Below, in pieces: positions 1 to 12,965 of a stretch of 64,000 nucleotides of DNA (positions are counted from its first letter, which is position 1; every line of letters starts with the position of its first letter). Source of the stretch: Capra hircus. Lineage: Eukaryota > Chordata > Mammalia > Artiodactyla > Bovidae. The translations under genes and the position numbers were made by a program. The notes below the pieces were generated by a model. It saw only the letters and a list, made by a program, of their open reading frames with translations. It made no database searches and was not told where the DNA came from. The stretch lies in contig NC_030821.1 in assembly GCF_001704415.2 (NCBI RefSeq), positions 40,283,210 through 40,347,209 on the forward strand, read 5' to 3'.

Positions 1-169
1 TAAAGTCTGACACTGTTTCCACTGTTTCCCCATCTCTTTCCCATGAAGTGATAGGACAAGATGCCATGATCTTAGTCTTCTGAAAGTTAAGCCTTAAGCC
101 TACTTTTTCACTCTCCTCTTTCACTTTCATCAAGAGGCTTTTTAGTTCCTCTTCACTTTCTGCCATACT
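1..169 (-). mobile_element. BovB LINE fragment (RT region), cut by window edge
   Basis: Reverse complement of the BovB RT C-terminal coding region; it matches, with several substitutions, the same stretch of the longer copy at 42,957-43,124. Homology stops abruptly at 'tctgccata', just before the segment that would encode the YADD catalytic motif. The element continues leftwards out of the window. It is non-coding today. Confidence 0.9.
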
Positions 170-3164
170 ATGTTTAATTATTATAAAATACTGGCTATAG
201 TTCCTTGCACTGAGCAATAAAATCCCTCTTTCTTTAAAAAGTGGAAAATAATGAAATGTTAGAAAATTAGTTGGCTTTCCCTCATTAATGATCAATAACT
301 ATGGGATTCACCCACATAAGTTAAACGGAGGCTTCTTTTCCCCCATGTTTCTGAATACAAAATGCATCCATATTCAAGAATCATTTTCAAAGTAAATTTT
401 TTTGGGGGTAACAATAACCATAATGGGTAATATGATCAGTTTGTTTCAATTTACATAACTACTGAATATAAAGTAATAAAATGTAAGGTTTTTCTACCTT
501 TTAACTTTGTATACAAGACAAAGAAAATTAACTGTGCTTTCTATGATACTGTAGTTTTTGCTCAATTACTACTGCCAAAATTGTTGAAAGATAGTATTAC
601 CTGTTTGTATTCTTTCAGAGCAACCCTCTTTCACAGCAGTGCCATAAAAAAATCAATAGCCTTAAGAGACCTTTCAAGGAAATCATTGTTATTGATTCAT
701 ACTTCAAACATGACCCAATTTAGCAATAAAATGATGTTGAAGCTAATTGTTTCTCCTCAATGAATTAATAACTTTGAAAGGTTTAAATGGCTTTTCCTAG
801 ATGACAGAGGTGGCTTCCATATATACACAATGGACGCATACACACAAATAACATCCCGATATCTGCTTTAGCATCTGTAATTCCACACTGAATTTTCTAT
901 GCCATTAACCAACATGAATGCCACATTGTTCAATTCCTTTGCCCTGCTGGCTGGTTTCAGGGCTCAGGAAACAGGGCAATTTTAAATGTTTTCTTCAGTA
1001 GACCTGTAGCCTATTTATGAACTAAGAAGAAATAGTTTTATTTCTCTTTTCTGGTATCTTGAGCCTTTCCTATGATTGCATCTCTCCAACTATATAGCTT
1101 GCAGAATTAGTATTATGATTGGAGAAGCAGAGAAGTTCTGATGCCTAAAAATGTCTTCCCATCTACTAACTGATGGTTGGCAGTCAACTCTCATCCCTTT
1201 ATCTCTGAATCTCATCCCTTTACCCTCAATCTTTCTTTCCCATTGAAATTAAAATACTGGTGGTGCTTTAAGGCCTTAGTCACTTTTACCTCAACCTGAA
1301 TGATTCAAAAGCAAATTTTGATGCTGTGGAGGAGGAATGAGGACCTGAGGGCATAAGAGTTCCACAGAGGGTATTAGGAAACAAAGAGGACAGAGTAACA
1401 AATAGACTCACAGGGAAAACTCGGAAAGTGGAGCATGATGAAGCAAGCAAACATCACAGTTTTGCCTAAGGTCTATTCTAATCAGGTGGAAAAGAAAGTT
1501 CTGAAGGTGACTGTTATTCCTGTGTATAAGTTTGCTTGAAAAGCGTAAAAATGAGTAATTTGTACCCCTGCCTATTATAGATGTATGATATAAAATTAAA
1601 ACAGTGCAAGGAATGCACAGATTAGCACATGGCCTCCGCCACTCTCCATTTAGTAGCCTGCTCACTTTGAGCATCTGAAAATGGACTGTAGAAATCTGGT
1701 TCATCTCATTTTAAACTTCTCGTTCCCCAAATGTGAAACAATGTTTATTTAAAACAAGTCTCTTTAAAAAGACTGCTAAAAGACCATACAGTATTCATTG
1801 AAAAGAACCTAACATTTACTACTGTAATATATTCTGTATAATTTATTGACTATTTCTCCTGAATATACATTTAATATTTAACAATCTAATATTAAGTATA
1901 ACTATAATATTATTCTGATGTCAACCATGTCAAAGCTGTGAAATCCTTTGCTACAAATATGTCTCTGGTTTATACTATGGCTTCAGTGTTAGTTTCCACA
2001 TTTGTCAGCAAGTTACTTGTCATTCTAGTAAACTTCTAATGAATCCTGGATAAAATACAAATGGCAGAGAATTCTCCATTTCTGTTCATAATTTTAAAAA
2101 CATCAACTAAAAGTGCAAAACTTTTATCATTTTCTGTAGCTTTTCCTCTTCCTAAACCTACTTGCTTCTTTCATCAATATTAAGTTTCTGGATTTAACTA
2201 TCTGCAACTCTCCTTTAATGTGTTCTCTGTTAAAGGCTTTTTCTCCCCTTTGGAATTGTTAGTAGGAGAAGTGGTATTTTTGTGGGAAGAAAACAGCATC
2301 TTCTCTAATACTCGTCTGTCAGGGCTATAGGGCTACATCCTTCATTGCATAATCAAAAACCTGGCCTGGCATCAACTAGTGGGATTAAAAAGCCACCTTT
2401 TCACTTCCTTACAATTAAAATATTTACATTAACTTTTCTCTGTTTTAACAATAGCATACAGCACCCAGTGTGGGTTGTGGCTCATGATTCTGCTTCTCTG
2501 ACTCATGATCTTAGACTTTTTCTTTCAACTTCCTGATGAATGAGCCCTTTACCAATTGCTAGGGGCCAGGTCTGTTTGCTGCTACTGGTTCCCAGTGGTT
2601 CAATGACATGAGGCATCTCTTGAAAGTATTTCTTTGCTATGCCTACAAAGTATTTTTCTCCCCTGCTCTCCCTCCACTCTAGGGTTCTATTGCTTATTTA
2701 TAGTTAGGATCTGTAAATAGTTCTTTGGGTTTGTTTCCTTGATGGGCTGGCTGTTTTCCAAGATTTTGTTGTTGATCTTATCTGACATTTTAAGGATGAC
2801 CTTTTGGTGCTGTTACAAAACTTCTCAAGAAAAGGAAAACAGATCTGCTCATCTAACCCTCTTCTGAAAGCTGTGCAAAAAAGCCAGTTGTTTTAAAAAC
2901 AGAATGGCTGGTGAAACAAAGGGCTGCCCATATGATATATGCACCTGCCTGTTTTTAGCTTCCAGAAACTAAAAAGCAGCTCAGCAACATGTAATCAGGC
3001 ACAAAGAGAAAAACAACAAAAGCAAGCCAGTATTGAAAATCTTCTGATACTTGAATGTATTGGTGAACAAGCCTGCTACTTCTAATACTTACACAAAGAC
3101 AGTACTCCAATAACTGATTCAGTAAAACAACCAATTTCGCCATGAGTAAAATGAATGATGCTAC
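170..3164. other. AT-rich intergenic or intronic DNA, no gene seen
   Basis: No frame has convincing coding character, and I recognise no SINE or LINE body here. The short open frames (60-98 codons) have unbiased composition and no domain. Some of this may be repeat decayed beyond recognition by eye. Confidence 0.6.
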
Positions 3165-3340
3165 TTAGAGTTGATGGCCATGAGCTTTAGGAGTTTTAAT
3201 GTGGAAATAATCTGGAGGTCTCCTTTTATACACGAGGAATATGAGGTCTATGGTAGTTAAGTGAATTGTCCAAGCCAGAGATGAAACTAGGGTCAGAAAA
3301 GAGGTTTTCTGCCAAAATGTTGAGCTTATTCTTTGACTGA
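3165..3340 (-). mobile_element. MIR-like SINE remnant
   Basis: The stretch reading 'cacgaggaatatgaggtc ... gttaagtgaattgtccaagccagagatgaaactagg' resembles the antisense of the MIR core (gaggaaactgaggc, agttaagtaacttgcccaagg). It is heavily diverged, with indistinct ends. Confidence 0.45.
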
Positions 3341-3574
3341 GCTTCTTAGGTGTTTACATATTACATCAAGAGAACCTGTATGTGTTGTATTTGTTTCCAT
3401 TTACTAGCAGAAGCAAGTCAGTGCTTTTTCAGGTACTGTAGTATAAAATCAGCTGATTCAGTCAAACTAGTCAAAAATTAGTCAGTCTTGGAATCCCAAA
3501 GAGATAATGCTTTGTAGGATTTTTCTTTCATTCATTCTTTTTTTTTTTTCACTAGAAATGGGAACTAGATAGAT

Positions 3575-3632
3575 AGACGATGTATGTGTGTGTGTATGCA
3601 TGTATACATACATACACATATATATATTTATA
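3575..3632. repeat. TG/TA-rich simple repeat
   Basis: Short alternating purine-pyrimidine tract (tgtgtgtgtgt, catacatacacatatatata). It is a likely length-variable microsatellite. Confidence 0.8.
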
Positions 3633-3639
3633 TGTTGTT

Positions 3640-5571
3640 CAAATTTAAAAGAATATAGCTTTGCTTTTTATAGTTGAACTATGTATGATGACATAGGATA
3701 AAATACACCATTAATCAAATATATTTGAAGTATATATTTTGTAAGTATCTTTGTTTCTTTATATCTCTACAGCTTTAAAGAAAATGGGACAGCATAGAAA
3801 TATTTTGCATTTTTAAGCTAACACTGATAAATACCATTGTTCTAACTGCTCTATGGAAAGTGGTTGATGTTTAGCTATGAAATAATGTTGTACCAATCTC
3901 AGGAAACAATTCTTAGGTTAAAAAACTCATTCTCTCCATGATATCTTTTCATGAAGATTTAATTCAAAAAATTTGCCTTTATGAGATCTCGATCACTTTT
4001 CTCCATTGTTTCCATCCACGGTCCTGTTAAGCGTGCCTGATTCTGTTGCTAAGCAACGTCGCAGTCTTGTCGGGGCATGATGATGAACTAATTATTTTAA
4101 ATATGCCTTTTGGATATGGTCTCTTTAAGAATATCCTCATATGTTTGTCTCAGAAGCTGTGTAAGAGGGTTTTTCATTTCAGCTGACAGTTCTATAGGAA
4201 TATGTGATAGAATGATGGTTTCCAGAAGAGTTGGAAGAATACCAAGAATGCACTGGAAAAGCACTAAGTCTTACTTCCTCACAGTAAGCTTTTTTTCTGG
4301 AAAAGGGTAAAAATCAGTCAGATGACAAGTCAAGAAATTTACCAAAGCATTTCAAAGAAATATGAGGATCATCAGTATTTCTTTTATTGATTAGATTAAA
4401 TTATTTTTTCCTTTTCATCCCAAATTCTTATGAAAGATAGACAAGCCATATTATGTTGAAAAATAAGTTCCATATAAGCCAGACATGGGTATTTGAATTT
4501 ATCAGACTTCCAGATAAGACTAAATGGTTGATTAAATTGTTTCCATCTGGCTTGCTCTTGTCCCAGACATCCCTTCCCAGTTCAGGAATATCCTCCTTTA
4601 AACAGTTTATTTAACCAGATGGGACCAATATCAGAAGTCTTAACATTTCCTGTCTGATACATAGGGATATATAATATAAGAGGACTGTCAGCGTAACCCT
4701 AGCACATAGTGAGAGTTAATAAACAGCATTCCCTGGGTGTATCTGAAAAAAAAAGGATGTTCCTTTAAACAATCATTTTGGTGATAAAGCAAAGAAACAA
4801 AGATATTTCAGAGAACGTCCTAAGTATAAGAGAAGAGCCCTTCTGATGTTATCTCAGTATCCATCCAACTGTGATGTGCAGAGCTGATGGTGCTACAAAA
4901 GACAGAGTCTCCTTGTGTTGACACCACCTTCAAAAGTTTTAGAAGGTTCTCCCGGTACTCCTCCAAGGCTTTTGTTTCAGCAGAGTTGAGTTCAATCTCT
5001 CTCCAATTGCAATAGTTTTCAATAAATGTCCCTTTTGCCTGGTTACTTCTGTCCTTTGATAAGATTCATCCAGGTTTTGTACAAGGAGAAAGAAACAATG
5101 TTTGCCCAGTAACCTACTCACTACTGCCTAGCACTTGGGTCAACTTTTGTAACTGCTGATTAAAATAAGTTCCTCAAATCAATGTCTAGAGGGAAATGTT
5201 TCTAATGGCTCTAAACTCTTTCACCAGTAATAAAAGAAACTTCAGAGTTCACCAACTTCTAACTGTAACTAGAATTATGTTTCCAAAAATATATTTCTTT
5301 ACACTTCTGTACAGAATGTGCCTTTGCCTCAAAGAGACTGTGAGAGTAGGCTCAAGTATTGACTCTTGCTAATAGTTTTATACTCATTCTTTTGGTATTT
5401 CAATGATTTCAAGGGTTCAGAATCATGAATAAAATTGGGAGCAATTCCTAATGATGTTAACCATCTATAAATTACTCAACAAGAGCTCTCCTTACTATAC
5501 TCTCCATGAAGCCTTCTAGAGGATCAACTCAGGCACTGGCCTCATGGGCAGTCTAGATTGAGAGAGGATTT
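3640..5571. other. Intergenic or intronic DNA; possible old LTR near 4,740-5,140
   Basis: No gene recognised. Around 4,990-5,060 an AATAAA followed by 'tgtcccttttgcctgg' recalls the R region of a retroviral LTR, but no TG...CA ends or TSD could be found, so this is only a suspicion. The minus-strand 60-codon frame over it has no recognised domain. Confidence 0.45.
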
Positions 5572-5805
5572 CAAATAATTGCTTATTTTTGTATTTAGTT
5601 GCTAAGTTGTGTCTGATTCTTTTGTGACCCCATGGACTATAACCTACCAGACTCCTCTGTCCATGGGATTTCCCTGGCAAGAATACTGAAGTGGGTTGTC
5701 ATTTCCTTCTCCAGGAGATCTTCCTGACTCAGGGTCAAACCACATCTCCTGAATTGACAGGCAGATTCTTTACCACTGAGCCACCAGGGAGGCCACAAAT
5801 AATTG
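5572..5805 (-). mobile_element. Bov-tA SINE with 10-bp TSD
   Basis: tRNA-derived ruminant SINE in reverse orientation, from the 3' end 'tagttgctaagttgtgtctgattc' side to the 5' head 'gagccaccagggaggcc' side. It is flanked by perfect direct repeats CAAATAATTG at 5,572-5,581 and 5,796-5,805, so the element body is 5,582-5,795. Full length and moderately diverged. Confidence 0.93.
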
Positions 5806-5908
5806 GATTTAGCCAAAATATCGAATTTCAAAAATGAATGGAAATCTGGAAGTTTCTAAATCACTTACAGCAAATTACAAATTTCTTCAAGAAAGACTGC
5901 ATAACAAA

Positions 5909-6115
5909 GTTCCCTGGTGGTTCAGATGGTAAAGAATCTGCCTGCAATGCAGTAGACCCCGGTTCAACTGCTGTGCTGGGAAGATCTCCTGGAGAAGGAA
6001 ATGGCTACCCACTCCATCATTCTTGCCTGGAGAACACTTCATGGACAAGGGAGCGTGGCAGGCTACAGCCCATAGGATTGCAAATAGTTGGATACAACTG
6101 AGCGACTAACATACA
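5909..6115 (+). mobile_element. Bov-tA SINE
   Basis: Full-length forward copy: head 'ttccctggtggttcag', middle 'ctggagaaggaaatggc', tail 'caactgagcgactaac'. It lies about 100 bp from the preceding reverse copy, making an inverted SINE pair that could form a hairpin in a transcript. Confidence 0.92.
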
Positions 6116-7099
6116 CATAGTAGAAATTAATCTTCAATTCAAATTTAATTCTAAGGTAAATAAAAAATGTATTCCATCTTCATACCTCTTTTTCATTATA
6201 AAGTTTAAAAGACCAGAATCTTCCTTCTCATGTGCACAGTTGCTGTACTTGCTTTTTCTCTTTCCAAAAACAGTTTTACTAACTTAAGGACATATACAAC
6301 ATATGGCACCTCAGAATTAAGGAAATATGGGAGAATGATTTTGATTACCTCCTCATGGTACACGAAAATTCATCACTTTAAACTTTCTTGGACAGTTTTT
6401 AAAAAGATGTCAGTCATTTAACTAATGCAAACATTCATATACATATGTGGATCTTTCCTGTTGGGGAACAGACTTCTATTAGTGTAAATAAGTGGTAATT
6501 AAAGTTAATGTGTTCATTTTATGTAGCTATACTTTATGATATACTAGAAATATGGTTTGAACATAATGATATATGCCTTTTAAAAATAAACTACAGACAC
6601 ATATAACCACCTCACACGTCATATATTTGTCCATTATGAGGTTTAGAATATATTTAACTATTTAAATGAGTAAATAATAATGGTAGATAATAGTAGATAA
6701 TAATCACACCTTTGCTTTTATCATGTATTGTGGATGTAGAGTCTTTGGTCAGAAATATATCCTCTGTGTTATAATAATATTATTATAGGAAAGTGCAGTG
6801 TAATTTTAATATAAAATTTAACATGAAACTGGGACAGATTTTCAGCAAAAAAAGGTAGTTGCATATATTTGACCTTTATTGGCCAGCCCTGTTTCTGCCC
6901 AGTAATTACTCAGTCTTTACATACACATTACAGTTTGGTGTTTTTAAGAAAATCTAGATTTCTTTGCTCTTTTCTCCTCACAAAATACTTAGCAAACACA
7001 TAGCTATTAGCTCAATGTGAAGTGACTCTACACATGAAATATTTTTCAAAAGCTCACTTAACCAAGGTACCAAGTAATTTGCCCAGAATCCAAAACAAA
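6116..7099. other. AT-rich DNA, no gene or recognised repeat
   Basis: Very AT-rich, with short palindromic runs such as 'ataataatattattat' near 6,770-6,785. Nothing coding or clearly repeat-derived was seen. Confidence 0.55.
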
Positions 7100-7279
7100 T
7101 TAGTTTAAGAGCTTCCAAGCTCCTCTGTCCATGGAATTCTCCAGGCAAGAATACTGGAGTGGGCAGCCATTCCCTTCTCCAAGGGAATTTTCCCAACCCA
7201 GGGATCAAACCCGGGTCTCCTGCATTGCAAGCAGATTCTCTACCATCTGAGCCACCTGGAAGCTCTTAGTTTAAGAGCT
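7100..7279 (-). mobile_element. 3'-truncated Bov-tA SINE with perfect 14-bp TSD
   Basis: Direct repeats TTAGTTTAAGAGCT at 7,100-7,113 and 7,266-7,279 bracket a reverse Bov-tA. Read in its own orientation it has the tRNA-like 5' head but stops inside 'gacagaggagc', so the last 50-60 bp (the part shared with the BovB tail) are absent. Loss of the 3' end rather than the 5' end, with a perfect TSD, is unusual for target-primed insertion. Confidence 0.9.
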
Positions 7280-7293
7280 AAGTGTGCAAAAAA

Positions 7294-7510
7294 GGGATTC
7301 CCAAGTGGTGCTACTGGTAAAGAACCTACCTGCCAATGCAGGAGACATAAGAGACACAGATTTGTTCCTTGGTAGGGAAGATCGCCTGGAGTAGGGCATG
7401 GAAACCAACTCCAGTATTTTTGCCAGGAGAATCCCATGGACAGAGGAGCCTGGTGTGCTATAGTCCATAGGGCACGAAGAGTTGGCCACAACTGAAGTGA
7501 CTTAGCACTG
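7294..7510 (+). mobile_element. Bov-tA SINE, long-head subtype
   Basis: Forward copy of the subtype with the extra 'gacataagagaca' in the head and the 'actgaagtgacttagca' tail. Flanks 'tgtgcaaaaaa' and 'tgtgaaaaaaa' look like an imperfect TSD. It sits 15 bp beyond the TSD of the preceding reverse copy. Confidence 0.9.
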
Positions 7511-8169
7511 TGAAAAAAATTCCTATAACACAATAGATTCCAATGAGACGCGGTTCTATTAACACTGTACAAACTCAGCAAACTCAGATGGGGTCTTTGT
7601 GTCTTTATATTGAGTTTCTTTAATTGGCAAATGCTTAAGAGCACACTTTAAATGATATACAATGAGATCATAACAAATCCAATAGGAATATAGGGAAAAA
7701 AATCATTCACATATGCCCTGATCATTTTCTGCTGAGAAAATTCGAATTCCATTATGAAGGTATTAATATATTACAGGTTCCGGATATTAAGTTCATATCA
7801 TTTGAGAAAGATTAGTAAATACTGTATCTGTGCAGCTTAATTCTTCTTGAGATATACATTTGGAAAAAATACTTTATCAGTTTGAGAAAATGCAGCTATT
7901 ACACATTTATCTAAATATTTACTTAGTTATTTATTATAATATTTTCATGATTATGAAAACATTTTATCAATATTTTATGAAGTCACTGTAAAACAATTTA
8001 GTCTTAGAATTTTAGAAAACAAATAGACCAATGAAGGTACTTCTGGTTCAATCTGTACAAATAAAAATTCTGAAGCTAAGTAAATTAGACAAAGTATGTT
8101 GCTATTTCATAATTTAAAGAAATTTAACGATTATATTTTATTGGTTTATGACACATATTTCATGTGTAA

Positions 8170-9118
8170 AATATTAAATTTTGACATTCATATACACTAA
8201 ACTGTGCTCACTATTAAAGTCTACTTTTTGTCTGTCATATTTTTACCCCCTTTGCCCATCTGGCCCTCATTCCACTCTCTTCTGATAATCTCTACTCTGT
8301 TATCTGTATCTATTTGTTTGTCTCAATTTGGCTTGTTCATTTGTTTTGTTTGTTTCATTTGTTTTTATATGCTACATATAAGTGAAATAATAAGATACTG
8401 GTCTTTTTTCATCTGAGATTCATTCTAGTTAACATATATAGTCCATCCATGCTGTCTACAAGTGGATAGCTGAATCATGATAGTTTTAATTTTTTGAGGA
8501 ATCTCCATTATCATTTACATTCTCATCAAAAGGACACAAGAGTTCCCTTTTCTTCATTTTCTCTCCAACACCTGCTATTTTTGTCTTTTTGATAACAGCC
8601 ATTCTAATGAGTTTGAAGTGATATCTCTCTGTGGTCCTGATCTACATTTTCCTGATAATTAGTGACGTTGAACATTTTTCACGTTTGTTGCCCATATATA
8701 TGCCTTCCTTGGAAAAACATCTATTGAGCTTCTCTAATCATTTTTTAATCTATTTGCTTTTTTGTTTTTGAGCTGTATGAATTCTTTATATATTTTGGAT
8801 ATTTAGAAAAAATGATTTGTAAATATCTCTTCCCATTTGATAAGTTTTCATTTTGTTGATGTCTCCTTTGTTGTGTAGAAGCTTTATAGTTTGGTAATAG
8901 TCCCATGTTTAGTTTTGCTTTCATTCCCTGGCTTGAGGAGCAATATCCAAAAAGATATTGCTGAAACCAAAGTCAAAGTAAGTACTGCCTATATTTTCTT
9001 CTAAGAGTTTTACAGTTTCAGGTCTACCCTGGAGTCTTTAATCCATTTTGAGTTGATATCTATGTACGGTATGGTATACGATAGTGGTCTAATATTCTTT
9101 TGTATGTGGCTGTACAGA
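8170..9118 (-). mobile_element. Old L1 fragment (3'UTR and end of ORF2)
   Basis: Read on the minus strand this gives the end of L1 ORF2 and its 3'UTR. Recognisable plus-strand blocks are 'ctctgttatctgtatctatt', 'tgatatctctctgtggt', 'gtgtagaagctttatag' and 'ccattttgagttgatatc'. Divergence and frame damage fit a mammal-wide L1M-type copy rather than a recent bovine L1. No intact ORF. Confidence 0.8.
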
Positions 9119-10793
9119 GAAACTAAATTTAGGTGATCTCCATCCGTTCATCATGTTTGAAACCAATTTGGATTAACTTGGAAAACTTCATCATGAGGTT
9201 TGAAAGTAGAGGACTTTTTACTGTCTAGCTGAGTTTTACAAGTGATTAGGGCAGAGTTATAAATCAAATTAGTGCAAACAACTTCCTAGGTAGTCCATGT
9301 CAGTCAGTTTCCTAAATTTCAAGTTATTAATTGCTCAACTTAGCATATGACTTTAAAAAGGGAAAGTCTCAAATTAGCAACAAATTTTTGTATGCCTCAA
9401 AGCAGTAGGGGTTCACAGAAAAAAATCTGTTAAACTTTCCCCTCATTTGAAATATAAATGATTAAGATATATATTAATTTATTCAGAAAAGTCATATTTT
9501 TTCCAATGGAAAAAGTCTTCTTTTCTTCTATGCTCTCTAGAACTATGTGCAAAACTTAACAAATATTGGTTCAACTCTTTTTTTCTGATTCAAAACTTCA
9601 GTATGAGTAAAGATCAGCTGTATGACTAACCAGACAGTAATCTCCTCAAATATTTTTTAACCCACTCATTCAGTCTTTTATAAGAAGTATCAGCTCAGTA
9701 AATGTTGAATGAATGAGTGGACAGATCCCATTCACATAGAAGATAAAATTCTTTAAGAATCTGAGGTTTAATTTGCAGTCAAATGCTTAGAAATGGAAAT
9801 AGAAATCAAAGTTCCATTTGATTTATAATATGATCTCTGTCCTTAGCAGATGATTAAAAAAGGTTAGTTTTACCATTAGCTTCAGAAAAACATACTAAGT
9901 GGGTTACCTGTAAGGGTGATCAGGTGCCAGTTTCCATGATGAATCCTGAACTGTAGGGGTTTCACATTTGGCCCTGCTCCTGGTTCATATGGCTTAACTC
10001 ATTACACTGATGCTGCTGCACAGCTCCTTATTTTGAGGTAATAGGTCATTTGACTGTGCTTTGTTGGTTTTGTTTTTAATGTTACATGGATAGTTAGAGT
10101 CAAAAATTTGTATGTGTTATGAGACATACTATATTTTGGACATATTTCTCTTTATACTAACCTATATTTATCAAAATCTACCTCGAACTGGAAAAAAAAT
10201 TACTAACTGGAAGTTTCCTCTTAAATGTAATTATTGACAGTGTCTTCCTCCTTAACCATGGGCCCTATATCAGGACTGCTTATTTGTGCAAGATAACAAA
10301 GTTGATACCACAGGATTATGTTATCAGAAACAGATTTTCTGAATGCAGTCAAGAAACCACTCAAAGTTTTAGCATGATCAATAAAACATTAGTTGCTATA
10401 TTGTACAAAGCCACATATTTTATTTGCTTCAGGAAACTTTTCATTGTATAAAGAGAGCAATTGCACGGCCAGTGGGCTGGACCAGCTTTTGAAAATTATA
10501 GGAAACATGGGATTTATAAAATAATCTAAGAGACACTTCTGATCTAAACTCAGAGAGAATAGGGTTAACACATAAATTCTTGCAGGAATTTTGAACACTG
10601 AAAAGATTTGTCACTCAGGATGGCAATTCAGCTTAACAAATGAGGCAATGAGACCGATGGAATATGCCCTTTCCAAGGAAGACGTTACAAGATTTCCCCA
10701 TTGATGCTACCACAACTTCTACAGGCATCTGCTTCCAGGAGGTTATACATATTATCCCGGAAAAACGCTTAGAACAGAACACTGAGTCTTTAT
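9119..10793. other. Intergenic or intronic DNA, no gene seen
   Basis: No recognised element apart from a small 'cactcattcagtc ... aaatgttgaatgaatgag' motif near 9,660-9,715 that recalls L2/MIR tails. The 69-codon minus frame at 10,389-10,598 lacks supporting features. Confidence 0.5.
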
Positions 10794-11027
10794 AAAGAAT
10801 CAGAAGGGCTTTCCTGGAGGCTTAGCGGTAAAGAATCTGCCTGCCAACATAGGAGACAGAGGTTCGATTCCTGGGTTGGGGAAATCTCCTGGAGAAGGGA
10901 ATGGCAACCCACTCCAGTATTCTTGCCTGGAGAATCCCATGGACAGAGGAGCCTGGCGGGCTACAATCCATGGGGTCACAGAAAGTTGGACACAGGTCAG
11001 TGACTAAACAACAACAAAGAATCAGAA
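10794..11027 (+). mobile_element. Bov-tA SINE with perfect 12-bp TSD
   Basis: Direct repeats AAAGAATCAGAA at 10,794-10,805 and 11,016-11,027 flank a full-length forward Bov-tA ending in an 'acaacaac' tail. The perfect TSD and good consensus match suggest a fairly young insertion. Confidence 0.95.
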
Positions 11028-11779
11028 AAATACATTAAATGTCTCTGGATAAGGAGAATTGAACTCTTTAACTTACAAAGACCGTTGTTATCATTACAGA
11101 ATTATTATATTATTAAAAGTTTATTATTAGATAAATACTGTTATGTGCAGGGAAGGCAGATTGGCATCACATTAAGTGTTAAATCACTGAACATTAATCA
11201 ATGAATAAAATGTGCTAAGCCTACACTAAAGGGAGTCTCACTTCTGACCTCAAGGTTAGGCCACTATATACCAATCTCAACAAAACTTTTTATCAAACTT
11301 ATTGTATCTTATCCCTCACTACACAGAACTGTTTCAAAAGAGATCTTGTTAGTCACACTCCTTAAAAAAAAGAAATCCAAGCCATGCGTTTCCTATGAAA
11401 TCTTTGGAGGTTGCTATGACAATGTTATTTCTAGCTCAGCCCACAATTCATATTCTTCAGCTCTTACCCAAAGTAACCTGGTTCTGCTTGCTAGGTGCCA
11501 TCTTCTAAGACTGAAAAAGATATTGCCAAAGTTTTCTCCAGAGATTGGGATTGGAAAATGATGGCATTATTAAATGCTGACATTAAAAAAAAAATCATTT
11601 CTATTTTGAGCACCCTAACATAGCTGTCTTCATTTTGCATAATCCTTTTTTTTTAAAACAAGAATGCACATTTTTGCATGGCTGCAATTACAGCAAACAT
11701 AGGGTTTGGCATTATTCCTTCACCACTTCTAACAACAAATGCAGTTTACATATATTATAGTTTGAGGGATTATTTCATA

Positions 11780-12190
11780 TTAAAGAATATATGACATTTA
11801 GTGGATATGATCTATATGTAATTTAGTCAGTTCCCTATTTTAGTTATTAGATTTGTGTTCTTTTTTTCCTTATTACAGTTAGATTCACAAATAACATTAC
11901 TACAAATTATTTTTAAATTTTTTTTCCCTACAGAATTATTTCTCTAGAATGAGTCAGAGGTTATGATTTTTTTTTTGGCTTGTAGATCTGAATGTGTTTA
12001 ACTGAGGCAAGCACAGTAACCTATATTCTCCATTGCCTTCCCCCAGGCCAACAATGCACATTTAGATTACCTGTCTGACCCTTAAATCATTTGAGTTTTT
12101 GACTCCTGGATTACTGGATCAAAAGCATAAATATCTTTATGAATTTCAGTGACAATTATCATTTAACTCCTCTAAACCAGTTACATGTAT
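11780..12190 (-). mobile_element. Possible ancient L1M 3'UTR remnant
   Basis: Blocks such as 'agtcagttccctattttagtt', 'ggattactggatcaaaagcata' and 'acgtcaccaac' recall old L1 3'UTR sequence. Similarity is weak and the ends are unclear. It may be something else. Confidence 0.35.
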
Positions 12191-12194
12191 ATTT

Positions 12195-12965
12195 CAACGT
12201 CACCAACTTTCATTCATTCAAGTGCTTTCCATATGCTAGGTGCTGTACAGGCACTGGTGACACAAAGATGAACTAAGACAATAAGCAAGGAGTTAAAATG
12301 CATTGTGAATAAACAGAGCTTAGAACAGGGAGCTGGGGAACCCATAAGAAGGGCGGAAAAAAGTTTTCTCTAAATAGGGTTATTACATGGGGAAGTTGTG
12401 GCAAGTAGAAGTATCGAGAAAAGAGAATTCTAGGCAAAGAGAGTACCACATGCAATGGTCTGGAAAATAAAAAGTAAAGCACATTTTAGGTCATGAAAAC
12501 GTAGAGGGTGAGGTTAGTGTTGAAAGACATTAATATATATGAAAAAACACAATATATATATACTTAGATGTTGGTTTTATAACATCATAGCCACTATTAG
12601 GTGTCATTTAATACTACTCTTGGTCTAACTTACTAATTATAAAATCATGTTACACATGTAAAGTAGATTTAATAGGCATCACATCTGAAGAAATCAAAAT
12701 CCTTGCATAATTTTGGCATAATCAACAGAACAAAAACTGCCTCAGAGATTAGAAAAAACTCCCCAGCACTGGAGCAAAGAGAGGTTTGTGCAGGTTGAAG
12801 ACAGCATAGGCTTACATGTAGGAGAAGGGGAGATGATGAAGTTCTAGAGATAGGTTAATTAGCTGAAGTATCTAGAGAGCCAGGCAAAGGAGTTTACTTT
12901 GGATTTATTCAGTGGTCAATGGAATTAAAATAGGAATTTTAGAGGAAACACAATAGGAATTGAAG
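12195..12965 (-). mobile_element. L2 LINE remnant (3' end)
   Basis: Begins with the antisense L2 tail ('cattcattcaagtgctttccatatgctaggtgctgtacaggcactgg'-like order) and continues with 'attctaggcaaagagagtaccacatgcaatgg' and 'ttactttggatttattcagtgg'-like blocks. All follow the order of the L2 3' region read backwards. Strongly diverged and interrupted by unmatched AT-rich DNA near 12,530-12,760. Confidence 0.6.

Noticed and set aside
4740..5140. A further solo LTR
   Set aside because: Only an AATAAA and a suggestive R-like stretch support it; no terminal TG...CA or TSD could be found.
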